This document shows positions 49,089 through 62,337 of a stretch of DNA of 64,000 nt, in pieces; position 1 is the first letter of the stretch, and each line of letters starts with the position of its first letter. Location: the NCBI RefSeq assembly GCF_034313965.1, contig NZ_JAVIWQ010000002.1, forward strand, positions 62,001 through 126,000, given 5' to 3'. The position numbers and the translations under genes are program-made. This stretch comes from Herbaspirillum sp. RTI4. GTDB taxonomy: Bacteria > Pseudomonadota > Gammaproteobacteria > Burkholderiales > Burkholderiaceae_D. The notes beneath the pieces are model-generated. The model saw nothing but the letters and a program-made list of their open reading frames with translations, did not search any database and was not told the DNA's origin.

Positions 49089-50735
49089 TTAGGAGGCCAG
49101 CAATTCACGGGCGTGCTTGCGGGTGGTGGCGGTAATTTCCAGTCCGCCCAGCATGCGGGCAATTTCTTCCACCCGCGCTTTGGAATCGAGCGCATCGATA
49201 TGCGATACCGTGCGTTCGCCCTCGCTGCGCTTGCTGACCTGAAAGTGGCGATTGGCCTGACTGGCGACTTGCGGCAAATGGGTCACGCACAAGACTTGCC
49301 GCTCCTGCCCCAGCCGTTTCAACAGCCGACCGACCACTTCCGCTACCGCTCCCCCGATGCCGCTATCGACTTCATCGAAAATCAGGGTCGGCGTGGCAGT
49401 AGCGCTGGAAGCGATGACGGAAATGGCCAAGGCAATCCGCGCCAGCTCACCGCCGGAGGCGACCTTGGCCAGCGGACGCGGGGCAACCCCGGCGTGACCG
49501 GCCACCAGAAATTCCACCTGATCGATGCCGTGGGCGCCCGGTTCGCCCGGCTCCAGCGAGATCGCGAATTTCCCGCCGACCATGCTCAGCTCCTGCATGG
49601 CCGCTGTCACGGCTGTGCCAAAAACCACTGCCGCCTTGGTACGCGCGACAGACAGCGTCTTCGCCAGCGCCAGATAGTTTTTCTTCAGTTGCGCTTCCTG
49701 CGCGCGCAGGGCTTCCAGATCGCTGGCGTCGGCCAGCGCCAGCCATTGCGCTTTCAATAGTTCGAATTGCTGCGCCAGTTGCTCGGGCTCGATACGCAAG
49801 CGACGCGCCGTAGCGTGCAGTACTTGCATCCGTCCTTCGACTGCCTGCAAGCGCTGCGGATCGAGTTCCACGCGGCCGAGGTAATCGTTGAGTGCATATA
49901 CGGCTTCCTGCAATTGAATCCGCGCCGGTTCCAGTACTTCCAGCACCGGCTTGAGTCCGTCGTCGAGTTCGCTCAGCCGGCTCAGCTTCTGACTCAGCGC
50001 GGCGACGCGCGACAACAGCGGCGCTTCAGTCTCGGAAATTTCGTCCAGCGCCTGCTGCGCGCCCTCGATCAGACTAGCGGCGTGCGACAGGCGACTATGC
50101 TCGTTGCTGACCTCGACCCACTCGCCCGGTTGAGCGGCCAGCGTGCGCAATTCGCTCACTTGCCATTCCAGCCGTTCGCGCTCCAGCAGCATGCTTTTGG
50201 CGTCATTTTCGAATTCTTCGCGCTGCCGCGTCACGGTGCGCCAGGCTTTGTAGGAGGCCGCCAGGGTCCGGGTCTGTTCCAGCAAGCCCGCTTGACTATC
50301 GAGCAGCAAGCGTTGCGCATCCGTCTTGAGCAGCGACTGATGTGCGTGCTGACCGTGGATATCGACCAACAGCTCACCCAGTTCGCGCAATTGGGTTGCC
50401 GTAGCCGCCACGCCGTTAATGAAGGCACGGGAACGGCCGGCATTGTCGATCACTCGCCGCAGCAACACGCCGCCATCCTCATCGGCAAAATCATGGGCCT
50501 GCAACCAGTCGGCAGCGGCACCGGCAGCGCCGAAATCGGCAGTGATATCAGCGCGGGTCGCGCCTTCGCGCACCACGCTGGCGTCGCCGCGACCGCCCAG
50601 CGCCAGCGCCAAGGCATCGATCAGGATCGATTTACCGGCGCCGGTTTCGCCGGTCAGTACAGAAAAACCGGCGCTGAATTCCAGCTCAAGGGCATCGACG
50701 ATGACGAAGTCACGAATGGCTAAGGTACGCAGCAT
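49089..50735 (-). CDS. recN: DNA repair protein RecN
   Basis: 548 residues from the ATG at 50735, giving the usual start [20 protein letters not shown]; in-frame ATGs 4 and 7 codons upstream are possible. The SMC-like ATPase has Walker [21 protein letters not shown], two coiled-coil arms with a hinge, the ABC signature [14 protein letters not shown] and Walker [16 protein letters not shown]. RecN acts in double-strand break repair together with RecA. No clear LexA box was seen at its start. Confidence 0.97.
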   Translation of the reverse strand: MLRTLAIRDFVIVDALELEFSAGFSVLTGETGAGKSILIDALALALGGRGDASVVREGATRADITADFGAAGAAADWLQAHDFADEDGGVLLRRVIDNAGRSRAFINGVAATATQLRELGELLVDIHGQHAHQSLLKTDAQRLLLDSQAGLLEQTRTLAASYKAWRTVTRQREEFENDAKSMLLERERLEWQVSELRTLAAQPGEWVEVSNEHSRLSHAASLIEGAQQALDEISETEAPLLSRVAALSQKLSRLSELDDGLKPVLEVLEPARIQLQEAVYALNDYLGRVELDPQRLQAVEGRMQVLHATARRLRIEPEQLAQQFELLKAQWLALADASDLEALRAQEAQLKKNYLALAKTLSVARTKAAVVFGTAVTAAMQELSMVGGKFAISLEPGEPGAHGIDQVEFLVAGHAGVAPRPLAKVASGGELARIALAISVIASSATATPTLIFDEVDSGIGGAVAEVVGRLLKRLGQERQVLCVTHLPQVASQANRHFQVSKRSEGERTVSHIDALDSKARVEEIARMLGGLEITATTRKHARELLAS

Positions 50736-50845
50736 GGGATCTACCATCACAAACAAAAATGAAAAAGGGGAGGCGGCGCAGGGGGCGTCGCCGATGACAG
50801 CGGCATAGTGTACGTCAGCGCTGCGTGCGCGTCAGGGACCGCCGC

Positions 50846-51763
50846 TTAGCGCAGATTCCCTTCGATGGAAGGGTATTCGTTCCAGTGTAGCTTCTGACGC
50901 AGGGTGTCGTAATAGCTCCAGCCTTGCGGATGCAGGAAAGTCACCGTGTGCGCCGAACGACGCACGGCAATCCGGTCGCCGAGTTGCAGGCTGGCAAACG
51001 ATTGCATGTCGAAATTGACGCTGATGTCGCGGCCACCGGCAATTTCGATCACGATTTCGCTGCTGTCAGGCACGATGATCGGCCGGTTCGACAGTGAATG
51101 CGGCGCAATCGGCACCAGCGCGATGCCTTGCAGGCGCGGATGCAAAATCGGCCCGCCGCCCGATAAAGCATAGGCCGTGGAGCCGGTGGGCGTGGCCACA
51201 ATCAAGCCATCGGAACGCTGGTTGTACATGAAGCGGCCATCGACGCTGACGGTCAGTTCGGCCATACCGGCTCCGCTGCCGCGCGACACGACAACATCGT
51301 TAAGCGCCAGCGCCTGGAAAATGCTGACACCGTCACGCAATACCGAGGCTTCCAGCAGCGTGCGGGATTCGGACTCGACCTTGCCTTCCAACATTTCGGC
51401 CAGCACCGGGATCATGCCTTCAAGGGGAATATCGGTCACGAAACCCAGCCGACCCAGGTTAATCCCGATCAGCGGTACCGAGTAAGGCGCAAGTTGGCGG
51501 GCAATACCGAGCATCGTACCGTCGCCGCCGACGACAATGGCAACATCCGCCAGATGGCCGATTTGCGCCGGAGTGGCGGCTTGAAGACCCGCACGCTGAA
51601 CATGTTGCGCGGTATCGGTTTCAAATAAAACGGTATGGCCGCCTGCTTCCAGGAAATCGGCAATCTCGGTCAGCGATTGCCCGATACCAGCGGCAAGATA
51701 TTTAGCAACGATGGCAACGGTTTGCGGCAACAGTGTCTCGGCGGGCAATTTAAGCGGCCACAT
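50846..51763 (-). CDS. nadK: NAD kinase
   Basis: 305 residues with GGAG before the ATG. Motifs are [15 protein letters not shown] (GGDG), [55 protein letters not shown] and [20 protein letters not shown]. It phosphorylates NAD to NADP. It is divergent from hrcA, a conserved arrangement in Burkholderiales, with a repeat-containing intergenic region of 276 bp. Confidence 0.96.
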   Translation of the reverse strand: MWPLKLPAETLLPQTVAIVAKYLAAGIGQSLTEIADFLEAGGHTVLFETDTAQHVQRAGLQAATPAQIGHLADVAIVVGGDGTMLGIARQLAPYSVPLIGINLGRLGFVTDIPLEGMIPVLAEMLEGKVESESRTLLEASVLRDGVSIFQALALNDVVVSRGSGAGMAELTVSVDGRFMYNQRSDGLIVATPTGSTAYALSGGGPILHPRLQGIALVPIAPHSLSNRPIIVPDSSEIVIEIAGGRDISVNFDMQSFASLQLGDRIAVRRSAHTVTFLHPQGWSYYDTLRQKLHWNEYPSIEGNLR

Positions 51764-51872
51764 GCGGACTCCATGAAAGAAGGTAGATGAAAGCGGTAGG
51801 TGAAATCAGATTGGAGGCAAGTACAACGGTGCGGCGATTAGACCATAGTTTGCGCGCTATCCCAACAGCGAT

Positions 51873-51958
51873 ATGCCGCCGCCTGCGATATGACCAGCCC
51901 GCCACGCAAAACTATTGCCGCCAGATAAAAATCTGGCATTGAAATGCCGCCGCCTGCG
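51873..51958. repeat. Direct repeats and hairpin between nadK and hrcA
   Basis: ATGCCGCCGCCTGCG occurs exactly at 51873-51887 and 51944-51958. Between them GCCAGAT-AAAA-ATCTGGC (51920-51937) forms a 7 bp hairpin. The arrangement lies between divergent promoters and could be an operator, but no known factor was recognised. No CIRCE sequence was found here. Confidence 0.55.
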
Positions 51959-52039
51959 CGACGAATCGCGATTTATCCGCATTTGCTAACAGGCAATGCC
52001 ATATTCCAGCTAGCACGGAACGCCCCTGATCGTTAGAAT

Positions 52040-53068
52040 ATGGCCATGCAACTTGATACCCGCGCACAAACCCTGCTCAAAGCTCTGATCGAGCGCTATA
52101 TTGCCGATGGCCAACCCGTTGGATCGCGCGCGCTCTCCAAAATTTCGGGGCTGGAATTATCTCCGGCGACCATTCGCAACGTCATGGCCGATCTGGAGGA
52201 CATGGGATTCGTCGCCAGCCCGCACACTTCGGCTGGGCGGGTACCCACACCGCGCGGCTACCGGATTTTTGTCGACACTTTGCTGACGGTGGGGGTCATC
52301 GATGAAAGCGCCCTCGAATCAAAGATGCAAACGCGCCCGGGCGACAACTCCCCGCAAAAGATCATTACCCATGCGGCTCAGGTGCTGTCGTCGCTGTCGC
52401 AATTCGCCGGCGTAGTGCTGACGCCGCGTCGCGAATCGGTATTTCGCCAGATCGAATTTCTGCGCCTCTCCGAAAAACGTATTTTGCTGGTCATCGTCAG
52501 TCCCAACGGCGATGTGCAAAACCGCCTGCTGCTGACCGACGCCGATTACACGCCCTCGCAGCTGGTACAGGCCGCCAATTACATCAATCAGCATTACGGC
52601 GGACTCAGCTTCGATGATGTCCGCGCTCGCCTGCAACATGAATTACGCCTGTTGCGCGACGATATGACGCGCCTGATGCAGGCAGCGGTCGAGGCCGGCA
52701 GCGATGCCATGATCGACGATGCCGACGACATGATCATTTCCGGCGAACGCAACCTGTTGAGCGTGGCCGACCTGTCGTCGAACATGACTTCGCTGCGCAA
52801 ACTGTTTGATATGTTCGAACAGAAAACCGGTCTGATGCAGTTGCTTGACACTTCCAGCAAGGCCACCGGCGTGCAGATTTTCATCGGCGGCGATTCGCAA
52901 CTGGTGCCGATGGACGACATGAGCATCGTCACCGCCGCCTATGAAGTCAACGGCAAGATCGTCGGAACGCTGGGAGTGATCGGGCCGACGCGCATGGCGT
53001 ATGAGCGTGTGATTCCGATTGTGGAGATCACCGCCAAACTGCTATCGAATGCCTTGAGTCATCATTGA
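52040..53068 (+). CDS. hrcA: Heat-inducible transcription repressor HrcA
   Basis: 342 residues; [14 protein letters not shown] two codons in is an alternative start. The winged helix has [40 protein letters not shown] and [20 protein letters not shown]. The C-terminal domain has [39 protein letters not shown] and [20 protein letters not shown]. HrcA represses chaperone genes through CIRCE operators when correctly folded. The grpE and dnaK upstream regions in the window carry no recognisable CIRCE, so its targets (for example groESL) are likely elsewhere. Confidence 0.96.
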   Translation: MAMQLDTRAQTLLKALIERYIADGQPVGSRALSKISGLELSPATIRNVMADLEDMGFVASPHTSAGRVPTPRGYRIFVDTLLTVGVIDESALESKMQTRPGDNSPQKIITHAAQVLSSLSQFAGVVLTPRRESVFRQIEFLRLSEKRILLVIVSPNGDVQNRLLLTDADYTPSQLVQAANYINQHYGGLSFDDVRARLQHELRLLRDDMTRLMQAAVEAGSDAMIDDADDMIISGERNLLSVADLSSNMTSLRKLFDMFEQKTGLMQLLDTSSKATGVQIFIGGDSQLVPMDDMSIVTAAYEVNGKIVGTLGVIGPTRMAYERVIPIVEITAKLLSNALSHH

Positions 53069-53160
53069 GTCATCACTGAGTCATCACTGAGGCGACTGCC
53101 TCTCTGTGCGGACTGCCGGTGCGCCTGTGCAAATCAAGGGGAGGGGGCGGGAGGGGATAA

Positions 53161-53586
53161 CTACTTTTTCCGGCTCTTGCAATCGAGGCAATGCCCGTAC
53201 AGCGCCAGCGCATGATCGACGATATCGAAGCCATGGTCCTGCGCAATCTGGATCTGGCGTTTTTCAATTTCTTCGTCATAAAATTCTTCGACCTTGCCGC
53301 ATTCCAGGCACACCAGATGATCGTGGTGGCTGCCTTCGTTCAGTTCGAACACGGCCTTGCCGGTTTCGAAATGATTGCGCTGCAGGAGGCCTGCCTGCTC
53401 GAACTGCGTCAGTACCCGGTAGACAGTCGCCAGACCGACGTCAAGATTATCCCCCAGCAGAATTTTGTAGACGTCTTCGGCGCTCAGATGACGCACTTCG
53501 GTGTTTTGGAAAATTTCCAGGATTTTCAAGCGCGGCAGCGTCGCTTTGAGTCCGCTGGCCTTGAGTTCTGAGGGATTGTTAGGCAT
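53161..53586 (-). CDS. fur: Ferric uptake regulator Fur
   Basis: 141 residues. The winged helix has [20 protein letters not shown] and [20 protein letters not shown], then [17 protein letters not shown]. Metal sites are visible in [20 protein letters not shown] (HHDH and CxxC) and the C-terminal GHCLDC. With iron bound it represses iron-uptake genes. It is divergent from bamE with 72 bp between the starts, the typical betaproteobacterial pair. Confidence 0.97.
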   Translation of the reverse strand: MPNNPSELKASGLKATLPRLKILEIFQNTEVRHLSAEDVYKILLGDNLDVGLATVYRVLTQFEQAGLLQRNHFETGKAVFELNEGSHHDHLVCLECGKVEEFYDEEIEKRQIQIAQDHGFDIVDHALALYGHCLDCKSRKK

Positions 53587-53658
53587 GTTTTGGTCGCGCT
53601 CCGGTTATCTGCTTTATGATATGTCTTTTACCCAAATTGCTCAATCACTGAGATTCTC

Positions 53659-54243
53659 ATGCGCCTGCTGCCCTTCCCTCACGCCACCCGTACCGAAACC
53701 GTCCGCCGCACCTTGCGCCGCGCCGTCGCGCTGAGCGCGCTCTGCGCAGGCTTCGCCCTGCTCGCCGGCTGCGCATCGAAATCTGCCTCCGTGGCTGACG
53801 CCAGCAATGGCAACGGCGACGCCACCTCCAGCTTGCAAATCGTCAGAAACGGTAGCCTGTTCGGATTTCTGAAGCCGTATCGAGTCGATATTCAGCAAGG
53901 CAATTTCGTATCCCAAGAGATGGTCGCGCAGCTACGCCCTGGCATGTCGCGTGATCAGGTGCGCTTTGTAATGGGTACGCCCTTGCAGGTCGACCTGTTC
54001 CATGCCAACCGCTGGGATTACGATTTCCGGCTGGCCAAAGGCAATGGCGAACTGATCCAGAGCCGCATTACCGTTTTCTTTAAAGATGAATTGCTGGAAC
54101 ACTACGACGGCGGCACCAACCTGCCGACCGAAGCCGAATATCTGGCGCTGATCGCCGGCTCTCAGGCGGGTGCCGTACCAAGATCGCCTGAGCAACGGCC
54201 TGGATCCGGGCCCTCTTCCACGCCCGCACCGGTCGGGAAATAA
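53659..54243 (+). CDS. bamE: Outer membrane assembly lipoprotein BamE
   Basis: 194 residues. A long N-terminal region ends in the lipobox LLAGC (Cys about residue 37), preceded by [19 protein letters not shown]. The SmpA/OmlA core shows [40 protein letters not shown] and [12 protein letters not shown]. The C-terminus is Pro/Ser-rich. It is part of the BAM complex that inserts outer-membrane beta-barrels. dapB follows with 4 bp between. Confidence 0.95.
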   Translation: MRLLPFPHATRTETVRRTLRRAVALSALCAGFALLAGCASKSASVADASNGNGDATSSLQIVRNGSLFGFLKPYRVDIQQGNFVSQEMVAQLRPGMSRDQVRFVMGTPLQVDLFHANRWDYDFRLAKGNGELIQSRITVFFKDELLEHYDGGTNLPTEAEYLALIAGSQAGAVPRSPEQRPGSGPSSTPAPVGK

Positions 54244-54247
54244 AAGC

Positions 54248-55054
54248 ATGAGTCAACTGAAAATCGCCGTGGCCGGCGCTTCCGGCCGCATGGGTCGCAT
54301 GCTCATCGAAGCCATCCAGGAAGCCAGCGATACCGTGCTGACCGGCGCGCTGGACGTTCCCGGCTCATCAAGTCTGGGCAGCGATGCGGCCGCCTTTCTG
54401 GGCAGCCCGGCAGGCGTTCTCATCGAATCCGATCTGGCGCGTGGACTGCAAGGCGCGCAAATCCTGATCGACTTCACCCGTCCCGAAGGCACGCTGGAAC
54501 ACCTGCGCTACTGCGCCGAGCACGGCATCAAGATGGTCATCGGCACCACCGGTTTCGATCAGGCTGGCAAGGATGCCATCGCCGCTGCCGCACAAAAAAC
54601 GGCCATCATGCTCTCGCCTAACATGAGCGTCGGCGTCAACGTCACGCTCAAGTTGCTGGAAATGGCCGCCAAAAGTTTCGCTGAAGGCTATGACATTGAA
54701 ATCATCGAAGCCCATCATCGCCACAAGATTGATGCGCCCTCCGGCACAGCGCTGAAAATGGGCGAAGTAATTGCCGATGCGCTCGGCCGCAATCTTGACG
54801 ACGTCGCCGTCTACGCCCGCGAAGGGATCACCGGCGCACGCGACCCCTCCTCCATCGGTTTCGCGGCCATCCGCGGCGGCGACATCGTGGGCGACCACAC
54901 CGTGCTGTTTGCCGGCATCGGTGAACGCATAGAAATCTCGCACAAATCCTCCAGTCGGGTCACTTACGCACACGGCAGCCTGCGCGCCGCGCGTTTCCTG
55001 GCAGACAAATCCAGCGGCCTGTATGACATGCAGGACGTACTGAATCTGAAATAA
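54248..55054 (+). CDS. dapB: 4-hydroxy-tetrahydrodipicolinate reductase
   Basis: 268 residues from the ATG at 54248, giving the usual start [20 protein letters not shown] with the dinucleotide-binding GxxGRMG; the upstream open frame lies inside bamE. Further motifs are [69 protein letters not shown] and [20 protein letters not shown]. It reduces HTPA in lysine and diaminopimelate synthesis. Confidence 0.97.
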   Translation: MSQLKIAVAGASGRMGRMLIEAIQEASDTVLTGALDVPGSSSLGSDAAAFLGSPAGVLIESDLARGLQGAQILIDFTRPEGTLEHLRYCAEHGIKMVIGTTGFDQAGKDAIAAAAQKTAIMLSPNMSVGVNVTLKLLEMAAKSFAEGYDIEIIEAHHRHKIDAPSGTALKMGEVIADALGRNLDDVAVYAREGITGARDPSSIGFAAIRGGDIVGDHTVLFAGIGERIEISHKSSSRVTYAHGSLRAARFLADKSSGLYDMQDVLNLK

Positions 55055-55066
55055 GCGTCTAAATAA

Positions 55067-57829
<2,763 letters not shown>

Positions 57830-57849
57830 ATCAGGAAAAGGCTGAACCC

Positions 57850-58401
57850 ATGAAACACTGCTCATCACTCTTCGTAGCGCGGCGCTGGTGCCTGCTGCTG
57901 GTCGCTGCGCTCATGCTGAGCGCCTGTGGCTTCCACGTCCGCGGCAAAGCCAACCTGCCGTTCAAGTCGATCTACATGGGTTCGCCATTAACCTCCCCGC
58001 TGCTGGTGGAGCTCAAGCGCAACCTCGTTGCCAACGGCGTCGAAGTTGTTACTGAGCAAGCCGACGCCGAAGCCCGTCTGAGCGTCCTCTCCACCACCAC
58101 CGAACAAAAAGTCCTGACGCTCAACTCGGATGGCCGTGTGCGCGAGTACGAACTGTTCCAGCGCTTCACCTTTACCGTCACGGAAAAATCAGGCGAGACC
58201 CTGCTCAAGCCGACGACCATCGTGCTCCGACGCACCATCACCTACGACCCGAATCAGGAACTGGCCAAACAGGCGGAAATCGTCCTGCTGTACCGCGACA
58301 TGCAGTCCGACACCGTGCAACAGGTGCTGCGACGTCTGGCGAGCATCAAACCACCGGTCGAGGACGACACCCCGGCCGACAGCAGCATTCCGCACAACTG
58401 A
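57850..58401 (+). CDS. lptE: LPS-assembly lipoprotein LptE
   Basis: 183 residues with AGGAAAAGG upstream. The signal peptide ends in the lipobox MLSACGFHVRGKANLPF, with the GFHLRG-like motif that marks LptE. The core has SIYMGSPLTSPLLVELKRNL, RVREYELFQRFTFTV and ADSVQ-like C-terminal DMQSDTVQQVLRRLASI. It plugs LptD in the outer membrane for LPS export. The leuS-lptE-holA order is conserved in proteobacteria. holA starts 1 bp later. Confidence 0.95.
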   Translation: MKHCSSLFVARRWCLLLVAALMLSACGFHVRGKANLPFKSIYMGSPLTSPLLVELKRNLVANGVEVVTEQADAEARLSVLSTTTEQKVLTLNSDGRVREYELFQRFTFTVTEKSGETLLKPTTIVLRRTITYDPNQELAKQAEIVLLYRDMQSDTVQQVLRRLASIKPPVEDDTPADSSIPHN

Positions 58402-58402
58402 C

Positions 58403-59422
58403 ATGCTACTGAAGCTGGACGCCCTGACCCCGCATCTGGCGAAAACGCTGGCGCCGCTGTACGTCATCGCCAGTGATGAGCATGTGCTGGCGATGGAAGC
58501 GGCCGACAAAATCCGTCAGCGCGCACGCGAAAGCGGATTTACCGAGCGCGAAGTGCTCACCGTGGACCGCAGCTTCAAATGGGGCGAACTGCTGGAAGCA
58601 AATCGCTCGCAATCCTTGTTCGGCGACAAGAAACTGATAGAACTGCGCATCCCCGGCGGCAAACCCGGCAAGGAAGGCGGCGCGGCTTTGCAGGACTATG
58701 CCGCCCATCTGAGCCCCGACAATCTGACCATCATTACCCTGCCCAAGCTCGACTGGGCCACGCAAAAAGCGGTCTGGGTCGCCAGCCTGCAACAGGCCAG
58801 CGTATTTCTCGACATCCCCATGGTCGAACGCGCCCAGTTACCGGCCTGGATAGGGGCGCGTATGGCGGCGCAGCAGCAAAGCGCCGAGCGCCAGTCACTC
58901 GACTTCATCGCAGACCGGGTCGAAGGCAATTTGCTGGCCGCGCATCAGGAAATCCAGAAACTGGGCTTGCTGCACGGGGCAGGAAAACTGAATTTCGAGC
59001 AAGTCCACGATGCCGTCCTCAACGTCGCCCGCTACGATGTCTTCAAGCTCAACGAAGCGATGCTGACCGGCGACATCCCCCGTCTGACCCGGATGATGGC
59101 CGGCCTCCAAGGCGAAGGCGAAGCACTGCCCCTGATCTTATGGGCGGTTGCTGAAGAAATCCGCACGCTGCTGAAGTTAAAATCCGGCATGGCGCAAGGC
59201 AAAGCCGTCGGCATCCTGCTCAAGGAATACCGGATCTGGGGCCCGCGAGAACGACTGATGGAACCGGCCTTGCGAAGGCTGACGCTGCCGGTCTTGCAAC
59301 ACGCCATGCAACAAGCGGCCCAGATAGACAAGATGATCAAGGGGCTGCGCGCCCCCGACTTTGCCGGTGACGCCTGGGATGCCCTGACCCAGTTAAGCCT
59401 GACCGTTGCCCGAGGAAAATAA
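58403..59422 (+). CDS. holA: DNA polymerase III delta subunit
   Basis: 339 residues from the ATG at 58403, directly after the lptE stop; the longer frame upstream lies inside lptE. Motifs are PLYVIASDEHVLAMEAADKI, LLEANRSQSLFGDKKLIELR, GNLLAAHQEIQKLGLLHGAG and VARYDVFKLNEAMLTGDIPR. It is the clamp-opening wrench of the clamp loader. Identification is supported by position after lptE. Confidence 0.96.
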   Translation: MLLKLDALTPHLAKTLAPLYVIASDEHVLAMEAADKIRQRARESGFTEREVLTVDRSFKWGELLEANRSQSLFGDKKLIELRIPGGKPGKEGGAALQDYAAHLSPDNLTIITLPKLDWATQKAVWVASLQQASVFLDIPMVERAQLPAWIGARMAAQQQSAERQSLDFIADRVEGNLLAAHQEIQKLGLLHGAGKLNFEQVHDAVLNVARYDVFKLNEAMLTGDIPRLTRMMAGLQGEGEALPLILWAVAEEIRTLLKLKSGMAQGKAVGILLKEYRIWGPRERLMEPALRRLTLPVLQHAMQQAAQIDKMIKGLRAPDFAGDAWDALTQLSLTVARGK

Positions 59423-59477
59423 GCGCGCCCGTCAAGCCCCTGCGCCGGATGGTACGATGCACCCTGTCCTTGCAGCG

Positions 59478-59521
59478 CGACCATACAGTACGACCATGCA
59501 GCACGACGATGCAGCACGACC
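59478..59521. repeat. 13 bp tandem repeat upstream of proA
   Basis: Three near-identical 13 bp units (CGACCATACAGTA, CGACCATGCAGCA, CGACGATGCAGCA) and a partial fourth lie between holA and proA. They lie about 40 bp before the proA start. Confidence 0.85.
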
Positions 59522-59563
59522 TTAGGCAGCCCACCGCCAACCCTCGATAATGAAGAAACCCTG

Positions 59564-60829
<1,266 letters not shown>

Positions 60830-60901
60830 TTCGCCAGTAATTCACATCGCAACATGCTGCATCGGCACGGCAACCGCCGGCCGCACCTAGAAAGGAATCC
60901 C

Positions 60902-61324
60902 ATGCTCTGGATTAAAGCGCTGCATATCGTATTCATCGTTTCCTGGTTCGCCGGTCTGTTTTACCTGCCGCGCATCTTCGTCAATCTGGCGCAGGAAAGC
61001 GAAGCCGTCGCCGCTGCCCGCCTGCTCGGCATGGCGCGCCGCTTATATCGATTCACCAGCATCCTGGCGGTGCCGGCCGTGCTGCTGGGTGTATGGCTGA
61101 TGGTCGGCTACGGTATTGGCGTCGGCCCCGGTAACGGCTGGATGCACGCCAAGCTGGGACTGGTTGTGCTGACCATCGGTTATCACCACGCCTGCGGTTC
61201 GCTGCTGAAGAAATTTGAAATGGGCAAGAACCGTCGCAGTCATACCTGGTACCGCTGGTTCAATGAAGTCCCGGTCCTGCTGCTGCTCGCCATCGTGATT
61301 CTGGTCATCGTCAAACCTTTCTAA
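60902..61324 (+). CDS. hemJ: HemJ/CopD-family membrane protein (probable protoporphyrinogen IX oxidase)
   Basis: 140 residues from the ATG at 60902, which has AGGAA upstream. Four membrane helices are visible. The HemJ signature is MLWIKALHIVFIVSWFAGLF followed by YLPRIFVNLA, with conserved His in ALHI and Lys in HAKLGLVVLTIGYHH. HemJ oxidises protoporphyrinogen in heme synthesis using heme b. A hemH gene elsewhere in the window supplies the next step. CopD-like copper proteins share the fold, so the assignment is good but not certain. Confidence 0.83.
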   Translation: MLWIKALHIVFIVSWFAGLFYLPRIFVNLAQESEAVAAARLLGMARRLYRFTSILAVPAVLLGVWLMVGYGIGVGPGNGWMHAKLGLVVLTIGYHHACGSLLKKFEMGKNRRSHTWYRWFNEVPVLLLLAIVILVIVKPF

Positions 61325-61340
61325 ATTAATCAACATTCAT

Positions 61341-61431
61341 AGGACTTCCGCAAAAAGTCGCTGGCTAGTCGCATTGCCGTAGACAGTGCAAAGGCACGGC
61401 AACAACGCCAGCGGCCTTTTGCGTCAGTCCT
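61341..61431. mobile_element. 91 bp hairpin element A with 15 bp inverted ends (MITE-like)
   Basis: The ends are AGGACTTCCGCAAAA and TTTTGCGTCAGTCCT, which match as inverted repeats at 13 of 15 positions. The interior continues the palindrome (CGCTGGC opposite GCCAGCG, ATTGCCGT opposite ACGGCAAC) around a loop near 61381-61395. A related element lies at 62188-62279. Size, palindromic form and repetition fit a non-autonomous MITE or REP-like element. Confidence 0.75.
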
Positions 61432-61463
61432 CGTTCAAATAAACTTGTTGTCCGGAGAGCACC

Positions 61464-62078
61464 ATGAGCAAAATCTGTGAATATTATTTCGCGCCACACT
61501 CGCCTTTTGCCTATCTGGGCCATGCGCGTCTGGTCGAGATTGCCCGCGAAACCAACGCCAAAATCCAGCTCAAACCCTTCGATCTGAGCAAGGCTTTCGC
61601 CATCTCCGGCGGCCTGCCGCTAGCCAAGCGCGCTCCACAGCGGCAAGCCTACCGGCTCAAGGAACTGGCGCGCTGGAGTGCGTATCTGGGCCTGCCGCTG
61701 AATCTGCAACCGGCGTTTTTCCCGGTGCAAAGCGATCTGGCGGCGAAGCTGATTATCGCCACCCAACTCGCCCACGGCACCGACACCGCGCTGGCACTGA
61801 CCGGCGCGATCATGGCCGGCATCTGGGCCGAAGAAAAGAATATTGCCGATCCCGATACCCTGGCCAGCTTCGCCAGCCGCTTCGATCTGGACGGCAAGAA
61901 TCTGCTCAAGTCGGCCGAGACCGCCAGCGTGCAAACTGAATTTGATAGGTTCACCGATGAGGCGAATGCGGAAAATGTCTTCGGCGCGCCGTGGTATGTG
62001 GTCGATGGCGAAGGCTACTGGGGTCAGGACAGGCTCGATTTTGTTGCCCGCGCACTAGGTGCGACCGACAGCAAATAA
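61464..62078 (+). CDS. 2-hydroxychromene-2-carboxylate isomerase-like (DsbA/GST-kappa fold)
   Basis: 204 residues with GGAGAG before the ATG. The DsbA-like fold of this family begins CEYYFAPHSPFAYLGHARL; the catalytic position is Ser (HSPFAY) rather than a CxxC pair, as in GST-kappa-type isomerases. Other family segments are RQAYRLKELARWSAYLGLPL and ENVFGAPWYVVDGEGYWGQD. The model enzyme isomerises an aromatic intermediate with glutathione. No aromatic pathway genes are nearby, so the substrate is open. It is flanked by two related hairpin elements. Confidence 0.88.
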   Translation: MSKICEYYFAPHSPFAYLGHARLVEIARETNAKIQLKPFDLSKAFAISGGLPLAKRAPQRQAYRLKELARWSAYLGLPLNLQPAFFPVQSDLAAKLIIATQLAHGTDTALALTGAIMAGIWAEEKNIADPDTLASFASRFDLDGKNLLKSAETASVQTEFDRFTDEANAENVFGAPWYVVDGEGYWGQDRLDFVARALGATDSK

Positions 62079-62187
62079 GTAGAAACACAGCAGCGAATCA
62101 AGTAACAAGGGAATCTCTGGTTAAGCGCCGCGACATAGCTTAACCAGCGTTTCCTCAACAAGCAGGAACAAGCGCACCAAGTAAGTC

Positions 62188-62279
62188 AGGACTTACGCAA
62201 CAGGCCCTTGGCTAGGCGCATTGCCGAAGTGGTACGGCAAGGCGATGCAACAATGCCAGCAGGCTTTTTCGTCAGTCCT
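62188..62279. mobile_element. 92 bp hairpin element B, homologous to element A
   Basis: It begins AGGACTTACGCAACA and ends TTTTTCGTCAGTCCT. The GGCTAG-GCGCATTGCCG and ATGCCAGC-GGCTTTT blocks match element A in order and spacing. The two copies differ at many positions, mainly in the loop and middle of the stem, so they are old or diverged family members. Confidence 0.72.
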
Positions 62280-62337
62280 ATCAACAAACAAACCGCGCCA
62301 TGAGGCGCGGCATCACTCACGGATAAAAGGTCCCCCG

